The notes: generated by a model from the letters alone, not told the origin. 64,000 nt of DNA from Microbacterium ginsengisoli (GCF_000956535.1 NZ_JYIY01000077.1:1-64000), one strand, 5' to 3'; positions 37,018-46,081 are shown, numbered from the stretch's first letter. Numbers and translations are program-made.

Positions 37018-37090
37018 GCGGATGTAGCGCAGTTGGTAGCGCATCACCTTGCCAAGGTGAGGGTCGCGAGTTCGAGTCTCGTCATCCGCT
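37018..37090 (+). tRNA. tRNA-Gly (anticodon GCC)
   Basis: Acceptor stem GCGGATG/CATCCGC, anticodon loop TTGCCAA (GCC, reading GGC/GGU), T loop TTCGAGT, discriminator T. CCA is not encoded. Confidence 0.95.
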
Positions 37091-37144
37091 CGAGTGCAGG
37101 GGTCGTTCCATCGAACGATCACGGCACGTGGGGTCAAACCACAC

Positions 37145-37218
37145 GGTGGCGTGGCCGAGCGGCTAGGCACCGGCCTGCAAAGCCGTTTACACGGGTTCGA
37201 ATCCCGTCGCCACCTCCA
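37145..37218 (+). tRNA. tRNA-Cys (anticodon GCA)
   Basis: Acceptor stem GGTGGCG/CGCCACC, anticodon loop CTGCAAA (GCA, reading UGC/UGU), T loop TTCGAAT, discriminator T and an encoded CCA. Confidence 0.95.
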
Positions 37219-37243
37219 CTCACAAGTGAACATGCCTGAACAG

Positions 37244-37318
37244 GCGCGATTGGCGCAGCGGTAGCGCGCTTCCCTGACACGGAAGAGGTCACTGGTTCGA
37301 TCCCAGTATCGCGCACCA
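37244..37318 (+). tRNA. tRNA-Val (anticodon GAC)
   Basis: Acceptor stem GCGCGAT/ATCGCGC, anticodon loop CTGACAC (GAC, reading GUC/GUU), T loop TTCGATC and an encoded CCA. It follows tRNA-Gly and tRNA-Cys in one plus-strand cluster. Confidence 0.95.
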
Positions 37319-37322
37319 CCCG

Positions 37323-37347
37323 AAACCCCCGGCTCGCCGGGGGTTTT
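37323..37347 (+). terminator. Intrinsic terminator of the tRNA cluster
   Basis: AAACCCCCGGC and GCCGGGGGTTT-type arms with a two-base loop, followed by TTTT. It starts five bases after tRNA-Val(GAC) and is one of the few hairpins in the window with a T run. Confidence 0.8.
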
Positions 37348-37390
37348 CTCGTTTCCGGAGGATGTCGGCGCCGCCGCGCACACTGGTCAC

Positions 37391-37915
37391 ATGACGGATG
37401 TCTCCCTCACCCCCTGGCGCGATGACCACCTGCCCGTCCTGATCGCCGCGAACACCCCCGAGATGACCGTGCACCTCGGCGGCCCCGAGACCGACGACGA
37501 GGTCCGGGCGCGACACGCGAAGTATCTGCGCCTCACCGCGGCGGGGGAAGCGTGGATGTTCGCGATCGAGCGGGAGGGCACCGCGATCGGAGGTATCGGC
37601 TTCTGGCCGAGCGACCTCGGCGGCGCGCCAGTGTACGAAGCGGGCTGGCACGTGCTCCCGCCGTGGCAGGGCCGCGGATACGCCGGGGCGGGGCTGCGGG
37701 CACTCGTCGAGATGGCCCCGACGATCGCGGCGCCGCGGTCGCTCATCGTCGCCTTCCCCTCGATCGAGAACGACGCTTCGAACGGTGTGTGCCGCGCTGC
37801 GGGGTTCACCGCCCTGGACGAACGCGACTCGGAGTACCGCGGAGTCCGCCTCCACGTACGCGTGTGGACACGACACTTCAGGGAGCCCCTGACAGCCGCA
37901 CCGTCCGCACCCTAG
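37391..37915 (+). CDS. GNAT family N-acetyltransferase
   Basis: A 174-residue acetyl-CoA-dependent N-acetyltransferase of the RimJ/RimL-like Acetyltransf_3 type. The acetyl-CoA pyrophosphate loop is in VLPPWQGRGYAGAGLRALV, and the C-terminal fold strand is SNGVCRAAGFTALDER. The central sheet includes WMFAIEREGTAIGGIGFWP. The substrate is unknown. It stands between the tRNA terminator and the ACT gene, which has its own promoter. Confidence 0.85.
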   Translation: MTDVSLTPWRDDHLPVLIAANTPEMTVHLGGPETDDEVRARHAKYLRLTAAGEAWMFAIEREGTAIGGIGFWPSDLGGAPVYEAGWHVLPPWQGRGYAGAGLRALVEMAPTIAAPRSLIVAFPSIENDASNGVCRAAGFTALDERDSEYRGVRLHVRVWTRHFREPLTAAPSAP

Positions 37916-37924
37916 GCTCGGCGC

Positions 37925-38434
37925 ATGGCCCAGCTCGTGCTCACCGTCGTCGGCGACGACCGCCCCGGCATCGTCCAGTCCCTCGCACACGCCGTCGCCG
38001 CCTATGGCGGCAACTGGCAGCGCAGCGAACTCGCCGAGCTCGCGGGCGCGTTCGCCGGGATCGTGCTCGTCGAGGTGGCCGATGACGCGGTCGACGCCCT
38101 CACGACGGCCCTGGCCGACCTTCCCGCACTGCGGGTGTCGGTGCACCTCACGACACACGCTCCCGACCCCGCCGGGTCGCGTCTCACCTTCACCGTGCTG
38201 GGCAACGATCGTCCCGGCATCGTGAACGACGTCACCCGCGCGCTCAGCGTGCGCGGCCTCACGATCGACGCGTTCACGAGTCGCGTGTTCGATGCGCCGA
38301 TGGCCGGAGGGACGCTGTTCGAGGCGAGTATCGCCGCGCACGCGGCATCCGCTGCCGTCGCCGACGACGCGACGGCGGCGCTCGAGCAGCTCGCGGGGGA
38401 GATCCAGGTCGATCTCACATTCGACGCGTCATGA
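37925..38434 (+). CDS. Tandem ACT-domain protein
   Basis: A 169-residue protein made of two ACT ligand-binding domains (LVLTVVGDDRPGIVQSLAHA near residue 4 and LTFTVLGNDRPGIVNDVTRA near residue 87). This layout is that of GcvR-like or ACT-only regulatory proteins that sense amino acids; no DNA-binding domain is present. TAGGCT (37913-37918) lies exactly six bases before the ATG, so it is probably leaderless. It overlaps the AlkD-like gene by four bases. Confidence 0.85.
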   Translation: MAQLVLTVVGDDRPGIVQSLAHAVAAYGGNWQRSELAELAGAFAGIVLVEVADDAVDALTTALADLPALRVSVHLTTHAPDPAGSRLTFTVLGNDRPGIVNDVTRALSVRGLTIDAFTSRVFDAPMAGGTLFEASIAAHAASAAVADDATAALEQLAGEIQVDLTFDAS

Positions 38435-39099
38435 CCGCGTCGGCGCAGATCGTCGAGGGCGTCCGAGCCGATCTGCGAGCGCGCGCCGACCCCGCTCGCG
38501 CCGCCGCCCAGCAGGCGTACATGACATCGGCGATGCCGTTCCGCGGTGTGCCGGTGCCGGAGGTGCGACGACTCACCCGGCAGCGCGCGAAGGGTGTGGC
38601 GGACGCCGGGACCCTGCGCGCGGCCGCCGAGGCACTGTGGAGCGGCGCCGAGGTGCGTGAGGAGCGCTACGCCGCCCTCGCGATCCTCGCTCTCAGGCCG
38701 CTGCAGGACGACCCCTCCCTGCTGGGGACCATCGAGCGATGTGTGCGCGAGGGGCAGTGGTGGGACCTCGTGGACGAGCTCGCCCACCGTGTCGCCGACC
38801 AGCTCGAGGTGCGACCGCGCGAGACGGCGCGCCTCGTGCGCGCCTGGGCCGGCAATGACGACATGTGGCTGCGACGCATCGCGATCATCTCGCAGCTCGG
38901 TCGCGGCACCGCACTCGACGAGACGCTGCTCGACGATGCGATCCGCCCCAACATCGCCGACACCGAGTTCTTCGTGCGCAAGGCGATCGGCTGGGCGCTG
39001 CGGGACCACGCGCGCGTCGCACCCGACTGGGTGCGCGCATACGTCGAGGCGCATCCGCTCAGTCCGCTCAGTCGCCGCGAGGCCCTGAGGAACCTCTGA
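38431..39099 (+). CDS. DNA alkylation repair protein, AlkD-like
   Basis: A 222-residue HEAT-repeat protein of the AlkD family of DNA glycosylases that remove alkylated purines. Typical parts are MPFRGVPVPEVRRLTRQRAK, EALWSGAEVREERYAALAIL, QWWDLVDELAHRVADQL and the helical repeat NDDMWLRRIAIISQL with TEFFVRKAIGWALRDHARV; the WWDxVD stretch corresponds to the AlkD active-site region. It is translationally coupled to the ACT gene and ends four bases before the convergent permease. Confidence 0.88.
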   Translation: MTASAQIVEGVRADLRARADPARAAAQQAYMTSAMPFRGVPVPEVRRLTRQRAKGVADAGTLRAAAEALWSGAEVREERYAALAILALRPLQDDPSLLGTIERCVREGQWWDLVDELAHRVADQLEVRPRETARLVRAWAGNDDMWLRRIAIISQLGRGTALDETLLDDAIRPNIADTEFFVRKAIGWALRDHARVAPDWVRAYVEAHPLSPLSRREALRNL

Positions 39100-39103
39100 G
39101 GCG

Positions 39104-40252
39104 TCAGAACGCGAGCGGCACGGTCGCGAGGGCGACCACCAGCGGGGCCACGAGGCACCCGCGCAGCATGTAGGTGCGCCACGAGATCTGCACCTCGAGC
39201 GACCGCAGCCGGGCATGCCAGAGCAGCGTCGCAAGGGAGGCCCAGGGCGTGATCAGCGGGCCGGCGTTCACCCCGACGAGCACCGCGCCCAGGCGCGCCG
39301 GTGTGTGCGCGACCTGCTCGAGCGCGAGGTAGGCGGGCAGGTTGTCGATGAGATTCGCGCCGACAAGGGCGGATGCCGCGACCCGCCAGAGTTCGAGCAG
39401 ATCGTCGCCCGCTCCCGCCACCGCTCCGATGACGGCGGCGCCGCCGAGCGCCTCCAGCGCGCCGACGGCGAGGAACAGCCCGGCGGCGAACAGGACGAGC
39501 TGCCACGGGAGGAGAGAGGGGCGCAGCGCGGCGGGGGAGCGCACGGCGAACACGATCGTCAAGACCACAGCGGCTCCGAGGGCCGGGATCCACGGTGCGA
39601 GACCGGACACGAGGAGCGGCATCATGACCACGACGACGGCCGCGCTCACGATGAGCAGGGGGGCATCGTCGATTCGGGGGGCGACCGGCGTCTCGAACCG
39701 CCCGTGCAACTGACGGCGGTGGAACAGCAGCAGCGCCGTGACAGTGACGACGATCGCGATGAGCGCGGGCGCCCCCATGAGCGCGAGGAACTGCAGCGGG
39801 TCGCCGCCCGCGAGCCGGTCGGCGGCGAGCAGATTGGTGAGGTTCGACACCGGCAGCGCCAGCGACGCCGTGTTGGCGAGCCACACGGTCGCGAACGCGA
39901 ACGGCAGCGGCGACAGACCCGCCCGGCGCGCGACGGCGACCACGACCGGGGTGAGCAGCACCGCGGTCGTGTCGAGGGAGAGGAAGGCGGTCGCGAGGAC
40001 CGCCAGCAGCACGATGCTGAACCACAGCCGCACCGTGTGCCCGCGGCTGAGGCGCACGAGCAGGTGGCCCGCGGCGTCGAAGACGCCGGCGGCCGCGGCG
40101 AGCTCGGCGACGACCGTCACCGCGACGACGAACAGCAGGATGGGCCACACGCGGTCGCCGATGGCGAGGGCGTTCGCCGCGGGAAGCACGCCGGTCGCCA
40201 CGGCGATCGCCGACAGCACCAGGAGCACGGCGCCGACGCCCGCGAGTTTCAC
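39104..40252 (-). CDS. SLC13/ArsB-type permease
   Basis: A 382-residue ion-transporter superfamily protein with about ten hydrophobic segments. The repeat signatures LDTTAVLLTPVVVAVARRAG and NLIDNLPAYLALEQ, plus NTASLALPVSNLTNLL, are typical of ArsB/NhaD/CitMHS-like permeases. Its substrate (arsenite, citrate, Na+/H+ or other) cannot be told, and no arsenic-resistance genes are nearby. It starts with GTG at 40250-40252 and is divergent from the thrS leader. Confidence 0.8.
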   Translation of the reverse strand: MKLAGVGAVLLVLSAIAVATGVLPAANALAIGDRVWPILLFVVAVTVVAELAAAAGVFDAAGHLLVRLSRGHTVRLWFSIVLLAVLATAFLSLDTTAVLLTPVVVAVARRAGLSPLPFAFATVWLANTASLALPVSNLTNLLAADRLAGGDPLQFLALMGAPALIAIVVTVTALLLFHRRQLHGRFETPVAPRIDDAPLLIVSAAVVVVMMPLLVSGLAPWIPALGAAVVLTIVFAVRSPAALRPSLLPWQLVLFAAGLFLAVGALEALGGAAVIGAVAGAGDDLLELWRVAASALVGANLIDNLPAYLALEQVAHTPARLGAVLVGVNAGPLITPWASLATLLWHARLRSLEVQISWRTYMLRGCLVAPLVVALATVPLAF

Positions 40253-40287
40253 GCTCTCATCCTGCTCCTCGACGAACGCGGGAGCGG

Positions 40288-40293
40288 TAGGCT
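40288..40293 (+). promoter_or_regulatory. Leaderless -10 box of the Thr-rich leader ORF
   Basis: TAGGCT is followed by CGCGGC and then ATG at 40300, the same spacing seen at many genes in this window. No clear -35 box is visible. Confidence 0.5.
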
Positions 40294-40299
40294 CGCGGC

Positions 40300-40371
40300 A
40301 TGGACATCCGCCCTCGCCCGCTCACGACCGTCGTCGTGCGCGCGACGGCGACGCGAACGCTCGGCGCCTGA
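40300..40371 (+). CDS. Putative Thr-rich leader peptide of thrS
   Basis: A 23-codon ORF reading MDIRPRPLTTVVVRATATRT then LGA and stop. Five of 23 residues are Thr (positions 9, 10, 16, 18, 20), and it sits 70 bases upstream of the gene for threonyl-tRNA synthetase. The start is exactly six bases after a TAGGCT box, which suits a leaderless mRNA. The ORF and the bases after it can form hairpins (CCGTCG/CGACGG across its middle; GGCGC-GCGT-GCGCC after the stop). It may control thrS by ribosome stalling. It could still be a chance ORF. Confidence 0.45.
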   Translation: MDIRPRPLTTVVVRATATRTLGA

Positions 40372-40405
40372 GCGGGCGGCGGCGCGCGTGCGCCCCGAAG
40401 CTGAG

Positions 40406-40411
40406 TAGCCT
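40406..40411 (+). promoter_or_regulatory. Putative proximal -10 box of thrS
   Basis: TAGCCT lies 30 bases before the thrS GTG, leaving a leader of about 24 bases with a GGAG ribosome site. It would bypass the Thr-rich ORF, so thrS may have two promoters. Confidence 0.4.
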
Positions 40412-40441
40412 GGAACCGAGCGATTCTCTGGAGATTTCCCT

Positions 40442-42448
40442 GTGTCTGATGTCGTACCCACCGTCGTCGAGTATCCCGCCGACGGCTTCGCCCTCTTCCC
40501 CGACCGATCCGTGGTGGCGCTGCGCGTCAACGGTGAGCTGAAGGACCTCGCGACGGTCGTGACCGCTGCGGACTCGGTCGAGCCGGTCACGATCGACAGC
40601 GCCGACGGCCTGGCGATCCTGCGGCACTCGACCGCCCACGTGCTCGCCCAGGCGGTGCAGCGCATCAAGCCGCAGACGAACCTCGGCATCGGCCCGCCGA
40701 TCACCGACGGCTTCTACTACGACTTCGGCACGGACGCGCCGTTCACCCCCGATGACGTCAAGGCCATCAAGAAGGAGATGGAGCGCATCGTCCGCGAGGG
40801 CCAGCGCTTCGTTCGCCGGGTCGTCAGCGACGACGAGGCGCGCGCCGAGCTCGCCGACGAGCCGTTCAAGCTCGAGCTGATCGGCCTCAAGGGCGGCACG
40901 AAGGAGGCCGCCGAGGGCGCCTCGGTCGAGGTCGGAGCCGGCGAGCTGACGATCTACGACAACGTCGACCGCGACGGCGAGACCGTCTGGAAAGACCTGT
41001 GCCGCGGACCTCACGTGCCCAACACCCGCACGATCGGCAACGGCTGGGATCTGCAGCGCATCGCGGGAGCCTATTGGCGCGGCAGTGAGAAGAACCCGCA
41101 GCTGCAGCGCATCTACGGCACCGCGTGGGCGACGAAGGACGAACTGCGCGCCTACCAGCAGCGCCTCGAGGAGGCCGCCAAGCGCGACCACCGCAAGCTC
41201 GGCAAGGAGCTCGACCTGTTCTCGTTCCCCGACGAGATCGGTTCGGGACTGAGCGTCTGGCATCCGAAGGGCGGCATCGTCCGCGGCGAGATGGAGCAGC
41301 ACGCCCGCCGCCGCCATGTGGCGGCCGGCTACACCTACGTGTACACCCCGCACATCTCGAAGGAAGACCTCTTCCTGACCTCGAACCACCTCGTGACCTA
41401 CCGGGACGGCATGTTCCCGCCCATCACGATGGACGAGGAGCGCGACGCCGAGGGCACCATCACCAAGGCCGGCCAGGAGTACTACCTGAAGCCGATGAAC
41501 TGCCCGATGCACATCCTCATCTACAAGGAGCGCGGCCGCAGCTACCGCGACCTGCCGATGCGGCTCGCCGAGAACGGCACCGTCTACCGCAACGAACTCT
41601 CGGGCGCCCTCCACGGCCTCACGCGCGTCCGCGGCTTCACCCAGGACGACTCGCACCTGTTCGTGACCCCCGAGCAGCTCGAGAGTGAGGCCACGAAGGT
41701 GCTGGAGTTCGTCATCTCGATGCTGCGGGACTTCGGCCTTGACGACTTCGAGCTCGAGCTGTCGATGCGCGACGACGAGAAGTCGAAGTGGATCGGCTCG
41801 GACGAGTTCTGGGAGTACTCCACGAACGCACTGCGCAACGTCGCGGTGGCGAGCGGACTGAAGCTCACCGAGGTGCCCGGCGAGGCGGCGTTCTACGGCC
41901 CGAAGATCGACCTGAAGACCCGTGACGCGATCGGGCGCACCTGGCAGCTGTCGACCGTGCAGGTCGACCCGAACCTGCCCGAGCGCTTCGAGCTGGAGTA
42001 CACCGGCTCGGACGGCGAGCGTCACCGCCCCATCATGATCCACCGTGCACTGTTCGGCTCGATCGAGCGGTTCTTCGCGATCCTGCTCGAGCACTACGCC
42101 GGCGCGTTCCCGGTGTGGCTCTCCCCGGTGCAGGTCGTCGGCATCCCGGTCGCCGAGGAGTACGCGCCGTACCTCGACGAGATCGTCGGCCGCCTGCGTG
42201 AGGCGGGCGTGCGCGCGGAGGTCGACCACTCCGACGACCGCATGCAGAAGAAGATCCGCACGCACACCACCCAGAAGGTGCCGCTGCAGCTGATCGCGGG
42301 GGAGCAGGACCGCGCCGCGGGCACGGTCTCGTTCCGCTTCCGCGACGGGTCGCAGACCAACGGCGTACCCGTCGACGATGCGATCGCCCTCGTCTTGCGC
42401 GCCATCGCGCAGCACACCCTCGTCGACACGGCGGATCAGCTCGTATGA
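40442..42448 (+). CDS. thrS: Threonyl-tRNA synthetase
   Basis: Class II synthetase charging tRNA-Thr, 668 residues. The N-terminal TGS-like domain is followed by the editing domain with [16 protein letters not shown]. Catalytic core parts are the zinc Cys in [17 protein letters not shown], motif 2 in [35 protein letters not shown], and motif 3 in [18 protein letters not shown]. The anticodon-binding domain is at the C-terminus. The GTG at 40442 follows a GGAG site. The next gene starts four bases before its stop, so the HIT protein is co-transcribed. Confidence 0.97.
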   Translation: MSDVVPTVVEYPADGFALFPDRSVVALRVNGELKDLATVVTAADSVEPVTIDSADGLAILRHSTAHVLAQAVQRIKPQTNLGIGPPITDGFYYDFGTDAPFTPDDVKAIKKEMERIVREGQRFVRRVVSDDEARAELADEPFKLELIGLKGGTKEAAEGASVEVGAGELTIYDNVDRDGETVWKDLCRGPHVPNTRTIGNGWDLQRIAGAYWRGSEKNPQLQRIYGTAWATKDELRAYQQRLEEAAKRDHRKLGKELDLFSFPDEIGSGLSVWHPKGGIVRGEMEQHARRRHVAAGYTYVYTPHISKEDLFLTSNHLVTYRDGMFPPITMDEERDAEGTITKAGQEYYLKPMNCPMHILIYKERGRSYRDLPMRLAENGTVYRNELSGALHGLTRVRGFTQDDSHLFVTPEQLESEATKVLEFVISMLRDFGLDDFELELSMRDDEKSKWIGSDEFWEYSTNALRNVAVASGLKLTEVPGEAAFYGPKIDLKTRDAIGRTWQLSTVQVDPNLPERFELEYTGSDGERHRPIMIHRALFGSIERFFAILLEHYAGAFPVWLSPVQVVGIPVAEEYAPYLDEIVGRLREAGVRAEVDHSDDRMQKKIRTHTTQKVPLQLIAGEQDRAAGTVSFRFRDGSQTNGVPVDDAIALVLRAIAQHTLVDTADQLV

Positions 42449-43005
42449 CCTCGTCGCACGCGGGCGGATCGGATGACGCGCTGGTCGCGGCATCCGATCT
42501 GCCCGGCGTGCCGGACGAGTTCCAGCGCCTGTGGACCCCGCACCGGATGGCGTACATCCAGGCAGGCCCCGAGCCGCTGAAGCACGACTGCCCGTTCTGC
42601 GCAGCGCCGTCGATGAGCGACGAGGACGCCCTGATCGTGCACCGGGGTGTGCACGCCTACGTGCTGCTGAACCTCTTCCCGTACAACTCAGGACACCTGC
42701 TGGTGTGCCCCTACCGCCATGTCGGTCTCTACGACGAGGCCACCGCAGAGGAGATCGACGAGATCTCCCGCCTGACGCAGACAGCGATGCGCACGCTGCG
42801 TGAGACCGCACGCTGCCACGGCTTCAACATCGGCATGAACCAGGGCGAGGTCGCCGGCGCGGGCGTCGCCGCCCACCTGCACCAGCACGTCGTGCCGCGC
42901 TGGGCGACCGACGCGAACTTCTTCCCGATCATCGCGAAGACGAAGGCCCTGCCGCAGCTGCTCGGCGAGGTGCGCCAGTCGCTCGCCGACGCCTGGCCGG
43001 CCTGA
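42445..43005 (+). CDS. HIT family nucleotide hydrolase/transferase
   Basis: A 186-residue HIT protein with the triad motif [10 protein letters not shown] and a CPFC zinc pair near residue 51 ([17 protein letters not shown]). The layout resembles actinobacterial AP4A phosphorylase-like HIT proteins that cleave diadenosine polyphosphates; exact activity is not proved. It overlaps thrS by four bases. Pairing with thrS is common in actinobacteria and fits removal of Ap4A made by synthetases. Confidence 0.9.
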   Translation: MTSSHAGGSDDALVAASDLPGVPDEFQRLWTPHRMAYIQAGPEPLKHDCPFCAAPSMSDEDALIVHRGVHAYVLLNLFPYNSGHLLVCPYRHVGLYDEATAEEIDEISRLTQTAMRTLRETARCHGFNIGMNQGEVAGAGVAAHLHQHVVPRWATDANFFPIIAKTKALPQLLGEVRQSLADAWPA

Positions 43006-43043
43006 CCGCGTCCCCTCTCCCTCGAGAGAGCGGATGCCGCGCC

Positions 43044-43404
43044 TCACCCGCCGCGGCGGACGGCGCGCAGCATCGCCATGAACGCCGCGGCCGCGCGCGA
43101 CGGCGTCGTGTGCACGGCTGTGCCGAGGAAGAGCGTCCACGCGGGCAGAGGCGGGTCGAGCGGTCGCACCGCGAGGGCATCGCCCACGTCTCCGAGCCCT
43201 GCGACGAAGTCGGGGACGATCGCGACCCCCGCGCCCTTCGCGACGAGCACGGGGATCGCCGCGGCATCCGGTGCCTCCACGCCGATGTCGCGCCGCAGGC
43301 CCGCCCGGGCGAACACCTCGTCGATGAGGTCGCGGGTGCCGAACCCGCGCGGGGCGTCGATGAACGGCGACGCCGCGAGCTCGGGAAGAGTGGCGACAGG
43401 CACG
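43044..43404 (-). pseudogene. 3' remnant of a LysR-family regulator
   Basis: About 120 codons match the end of a LysR substrate-binding domain (LAASPFIDAPRGFGTRDLID, VLVAKGAGVAIVPDFVAGLG, and a C-terminal helix AAAAFMAMLRAVRRGG). The DNA-binding N-terminus and the first half of the sensor domain are missing. At about 43405 the sequence passes directly into a truncated oxidoreductase gene on the same strand, in another frame. It is the rear part of a deletion fusion. Confidence 0.75.
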
Positions 43405-43767
43405 GTGCAGCGCGAGCCACGCGGCGATCCCCGGCACCCCGATCGCCGCCGCCGTCACCGGGTCGAGCCCGTCGGGCACCGGCACGCTCTCGGCACCGCG
43501 CAGCGGCACGACGTCGGCGAACGTGCCGAACGGCGCGGGCGGCGCGCTCACGTAGAGAAGCCCGCCCGCGGCATCCTGCACCACGCCGGAGAGGCCGGCG
43601 ACGGCGCCCGGTGCGAGCGGGCGGAAGGGCATGGTCCCGGTGGCGATCACCCGGTCGACGGGGTTCACCGCCGCCGCGACGAGCGTCGCCGGCGTCGCAT
43701 CAGCCGATGGCTCGTCGATCTCGGTGAGCACGATGCCGCCGGTGGCGGCGAGGGTGAGGGCGCGCAT
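43405..43767 (-). pseudogene. 5' remnant of a quinone oxidoreductase-like (MDR family) gene
   Basis: About 120 codons match the N-terminus of a medium-chain dehydrogenase/quinone oxidoreductase (LTLAATGGIVLTEIDEPSAD, AAAVNPVDRVIATGTMPFRP, AAIGVPGIAAWLALHRA). The cofactor-binding Rossmann domain is absent; similarity stops at about 43405, where the LysR remnant begins. The open frame continues past the junction only as out-of-frame nonsense. One deletion removing the rear of this gene and the front of the next would explain both. Confidence 0.75.
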
Positions 43768-43892
43768 GTCGGCACCTGCCTTCCGGCCGCCCGTCGGGTG
43801 CGGCGGCCGGATTCATCGTCGATCCGGCGCCCCGGCGCCACAAGAATCGGAAAACGATCGCGGCCATCACCGAATGTGATGGATGCCGAGGC

Positions 43893-44744
43893 TCACCGCA
43901 CGCGCGCGACGTCGAACTGCAGACGGGGGTGGGCGTACGCCTCCTGCGACTCGACGAGCAGCAGCTCCCGAGATCCCGCGTCGTGCGTGCGCTGCAGCAG
44001 ATCGAAGACGCTCGACGTGGTGCGCGCAAGCGCGGCCTGCGCATCGCCGGTCGCGCGGTAATGCGCGGTGAACAGGGCCGCCGTCACATCGCCCGACCCG
44101 TTCGCCTTCATGCCGATCATGGGCGTCTGCACGAGCCAGGCGCCGTCCCCGTTCACGACGAGCATCTCGATCGTGCCCTCCGGGCGGTCGGGGCGGGCGA
44201 CGCTCGTGACGAGCACGGTCTCGGGGCCGGAGGCCCGCACGAGGTCGGCCGCTTCGAGCGTCGAGGCGATCGTGTCGGGGGAGGTGCCCGTGAGGAATCC
44301 CAGCTCGAACTGGTTGGGCGTGACGAGGTCGGCGGCGGGCACGACCCGGTCGCGCAGCAGATCGGGGATTGCGGGGGCCACGAAGCATCCCGACACGGCG
44401 TTTCCCATCACCGGGTCGCAGGCGTAGATGGCGTCGGGGTTCGCGGCCTTGACCCGCGCGACCGCGTCGAGGATGACATCGGCGATGCCCTCGCTGCCCT
44501 GATAGCCCGACAGCACTACGTCGATCTCGGGGAAGACCCCGCGCTCCTCGATGCCGAGGATCACCTCGTGCACGTCGCTCGGGGCGATGAGCGGACCCCG
44601 CCAGGAGCCATACCCGGTGTGGTTCGAGAAGGTCACCGTGTACACCGGCAGCACCTCGACACCGATGCGCTGCAGCGGGAACACGGCGGCCGAGTTGCCG
44701 ACGTGCCCGTGGGCCACGGCCGACTGGATCGAGAGGATCTTCAT
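43893..44744 (-). CDS. pdxY: Pyridoxal kinase
   Basis: Phosphorylates pyridoxal to PLP in the B6 salvage pathway; ribokinase fold, 283 residues. Visible are ILSIQSAVAHGHVGNSAAVF at the N-terminus, VLSGYQGSEG, the stretch YACDPVMGN, TPNQFELGFLTG, and the anion-hole/catalytic motif MKANGSGDVTAALF. Its ATG overlaps the stop of the MocR/PdxR-type regulator by four bases. With pdxS and pdxT across the divergent promoter this forms a complete B6 supply module. Confidence 0.95.
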   Translation of the reverse strand: MKILSIQSAVAHGHVGNSAAVFPLQRIGVEVLPVYTVTFSNHTGYGSWRGPLIAPSDVHEVILGIEERGVFPEIDVVLSGYQGSEGIADVILDAVARVKAANPDAIYACDPVMGNAVSGCFVAPAIPDLLRDRVVPAADLVTPNQFELGFLTGTSPDTIASTLEAADLVRASGPETVLVTSVARPDRPEGTIEMLVVNGDGAWLVQTPMIGMKANGSGDVTAALFTAHYRATGDAQAALARTTSSVFDLLQRTHDAGSRELLLVESQEAYAHPRLQFDVARVR

Positions 44745-46081
44745 CCGTCGATCCTCGCATCCGCGGCGCGCGCCGCGACGACGGCCGCGGCGACGTCGTC
44801 CGCGAGGCGCTCCTGATCGGCATCGTCAAGCTCGTGCACCGTGAGACGAAGAGCGGATGCCGCACCCCCGCCGGCCAGCTCGAACTCGTCGCCCGGCCGG
44901 GCGAGCCACCCGCGACGCATGAGCCCTTCGGCGACGGGGCGGGCCGCGGCATCCGTCGTCACCCACACGTTGAGTCCGTCGGAGGGCGGCACGACGATGC
45001 CGCGGTCGGCGAGCCGGGCGATGAAGGCGGCGTTGCGCGAGGCGTAATGCGCGCCGGCCGCGTCGATCTGCGCGCGCACCGCCGGGTCGATGAGGAGGGC
45101 GTGCGCGAGGCGCTGCAGCAGGTGACTGACCCAGGTGGTGCCGGGGCTCAGCCGCAGGGCGAGGCGTTCGGCGGTGTGCGGGTCTGCGGCTGTGATGGCC
45201 AGCCCCATGTCGGGCCCCAGGAACTTCGAGACCGAGCGGATGAGGGCCCAGCGCTCGTGGGCGGGGGAGATGAGCGAGTGGAACGGGCGGGTGGAGAGCA
45301 GGGAGAAGTGATCGTCCTCGATGATGAGCACGTAGGGGTGCTCGGCGAGCACCTCCCGAAGTTGCGTCGCGCGCGCGGCGCTGAGACTCGCGCCGGTGGG
45401 GTTCTGCGCGCGGGGGGTGTGCACGACCGCCCGCACGCCCGCGGCGAGCGCGGCCCGGAGTCCGGCCACAGTCATGCCCTCCTCGTCGACCGGGACGGGC
45501 ACGGCCCTGTAGCCGCCGAGGCGCACGATGTTCAGGCTCGACAGGAAGCACGGGTCTTCGAGCGCCACCGCGTCGTCGCGGGCGAGGGTCTGCGAGAGCA
45601 GGCGGTCGATCGCGTCGGACGCGCCGCCGGTGATCGTGAGGCGGATGTCGCGCGCCTCCGGCAGCGCCTCGGTCATCCAGTCCCGCGCCCACGCCTCGAG
45701 CGCACGGTCGATGACCGGCTCGCCGTAGAGCACGGGGCGTCCGCCGACGCGTCGGAGGGCCTCGGTCGGGTCGGGGATGAGTCGCGGGTCGGGGTTGCCC
45801 GTGCCGATGTCGCGCAGCACGGTGTCGGCGGCGTAGCCCTCCTGCGCGATGCGGGTGCGCGCGGCGATGCGGGTTCCGGCGCGCCCCCGCGAGACCACGA
45901 CCCCCGCCAGAGCGAGCTGCCGGTAGGCGGCGACGACGGTGTTGCGGTTCACGCCGAGCGTGTCGGCGAGGGTGCGCACAGGCGGCAGCAGCGCGCCGGG
46001 GACGCGATCGCCTCGCTCGACGAGCGTGCGCACGCTGTCCGCGATCTCGGTCGCGGTGGTGCCCGTGATGCCTGTCGTCAT
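44741..46081 (-). CDS. pdxR: PdxR-like transcriptional regulator (MocR family)
   Basis: A 446-residue GntR-type regulator fused to a fold-type I aminotransferase domain. The winged helix spans about residues 5-75 (PPVRTLADTLGVNRNTVVAA then YRQLALAGVVVSRGRAGTRI). The aminotransferase domain carries the PLP lysine in IRSVSKFLGPDMGLAI and HTPRAQNPTGASLS. PdxR proteins sense PLP and control pdxST, as known in Corynebacterium and others. It is coupled to pdxY and divergent from pdxS, which supports the role. The ATG at 46079-46081 has GAGGGGG upstream; the open frame runs further but without family similarity. Confidence 0.9.
   Translation of the reverse strand: MTTGITGTTATEIADSVRTLVERGDRVPGALLPPVRTLADTLGVNRNTVVAAYRQLALAGVVVSRGRAGTRIAARTRIAQEGYAADTVLRDIGTGNPDPRLIPDPTEALRRVGGRPVLYGEPVIDRALEAWARDWMTEALPEARDIRLTITGGASDAIDRLLSQTLARDDAVALEDPCFLSSLNIVRLGGYRAVPVPVDEEGMTVAGLRAALAAGVRAVVHTPRAQNPTGASLSAARATQLREVLAEHPYVLIIEDDHFSLLSTRPFHSLISPAHERWALIRSVSKFLGPDMGLAITAADPHTAERLALRLSPGTTWVSHLLQRLAHALLIDPAVRAQIDAAGAHYASRNAAFIARLADRGIVVPPSDGLNVWVTTDAAARPVAEGLMRRGWLARPGDEFELAGGGAASALRLTVHELDDADQERLADDVAAAVVAARAADARIDG

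Noticed and set aside
43044..43403. A stand-alone 119-residue gene
   Set aside because: It is only the rear of a LysR sensor domain starting mid-fold, joined to another truncated gene; treated as a pseudogene remnant.
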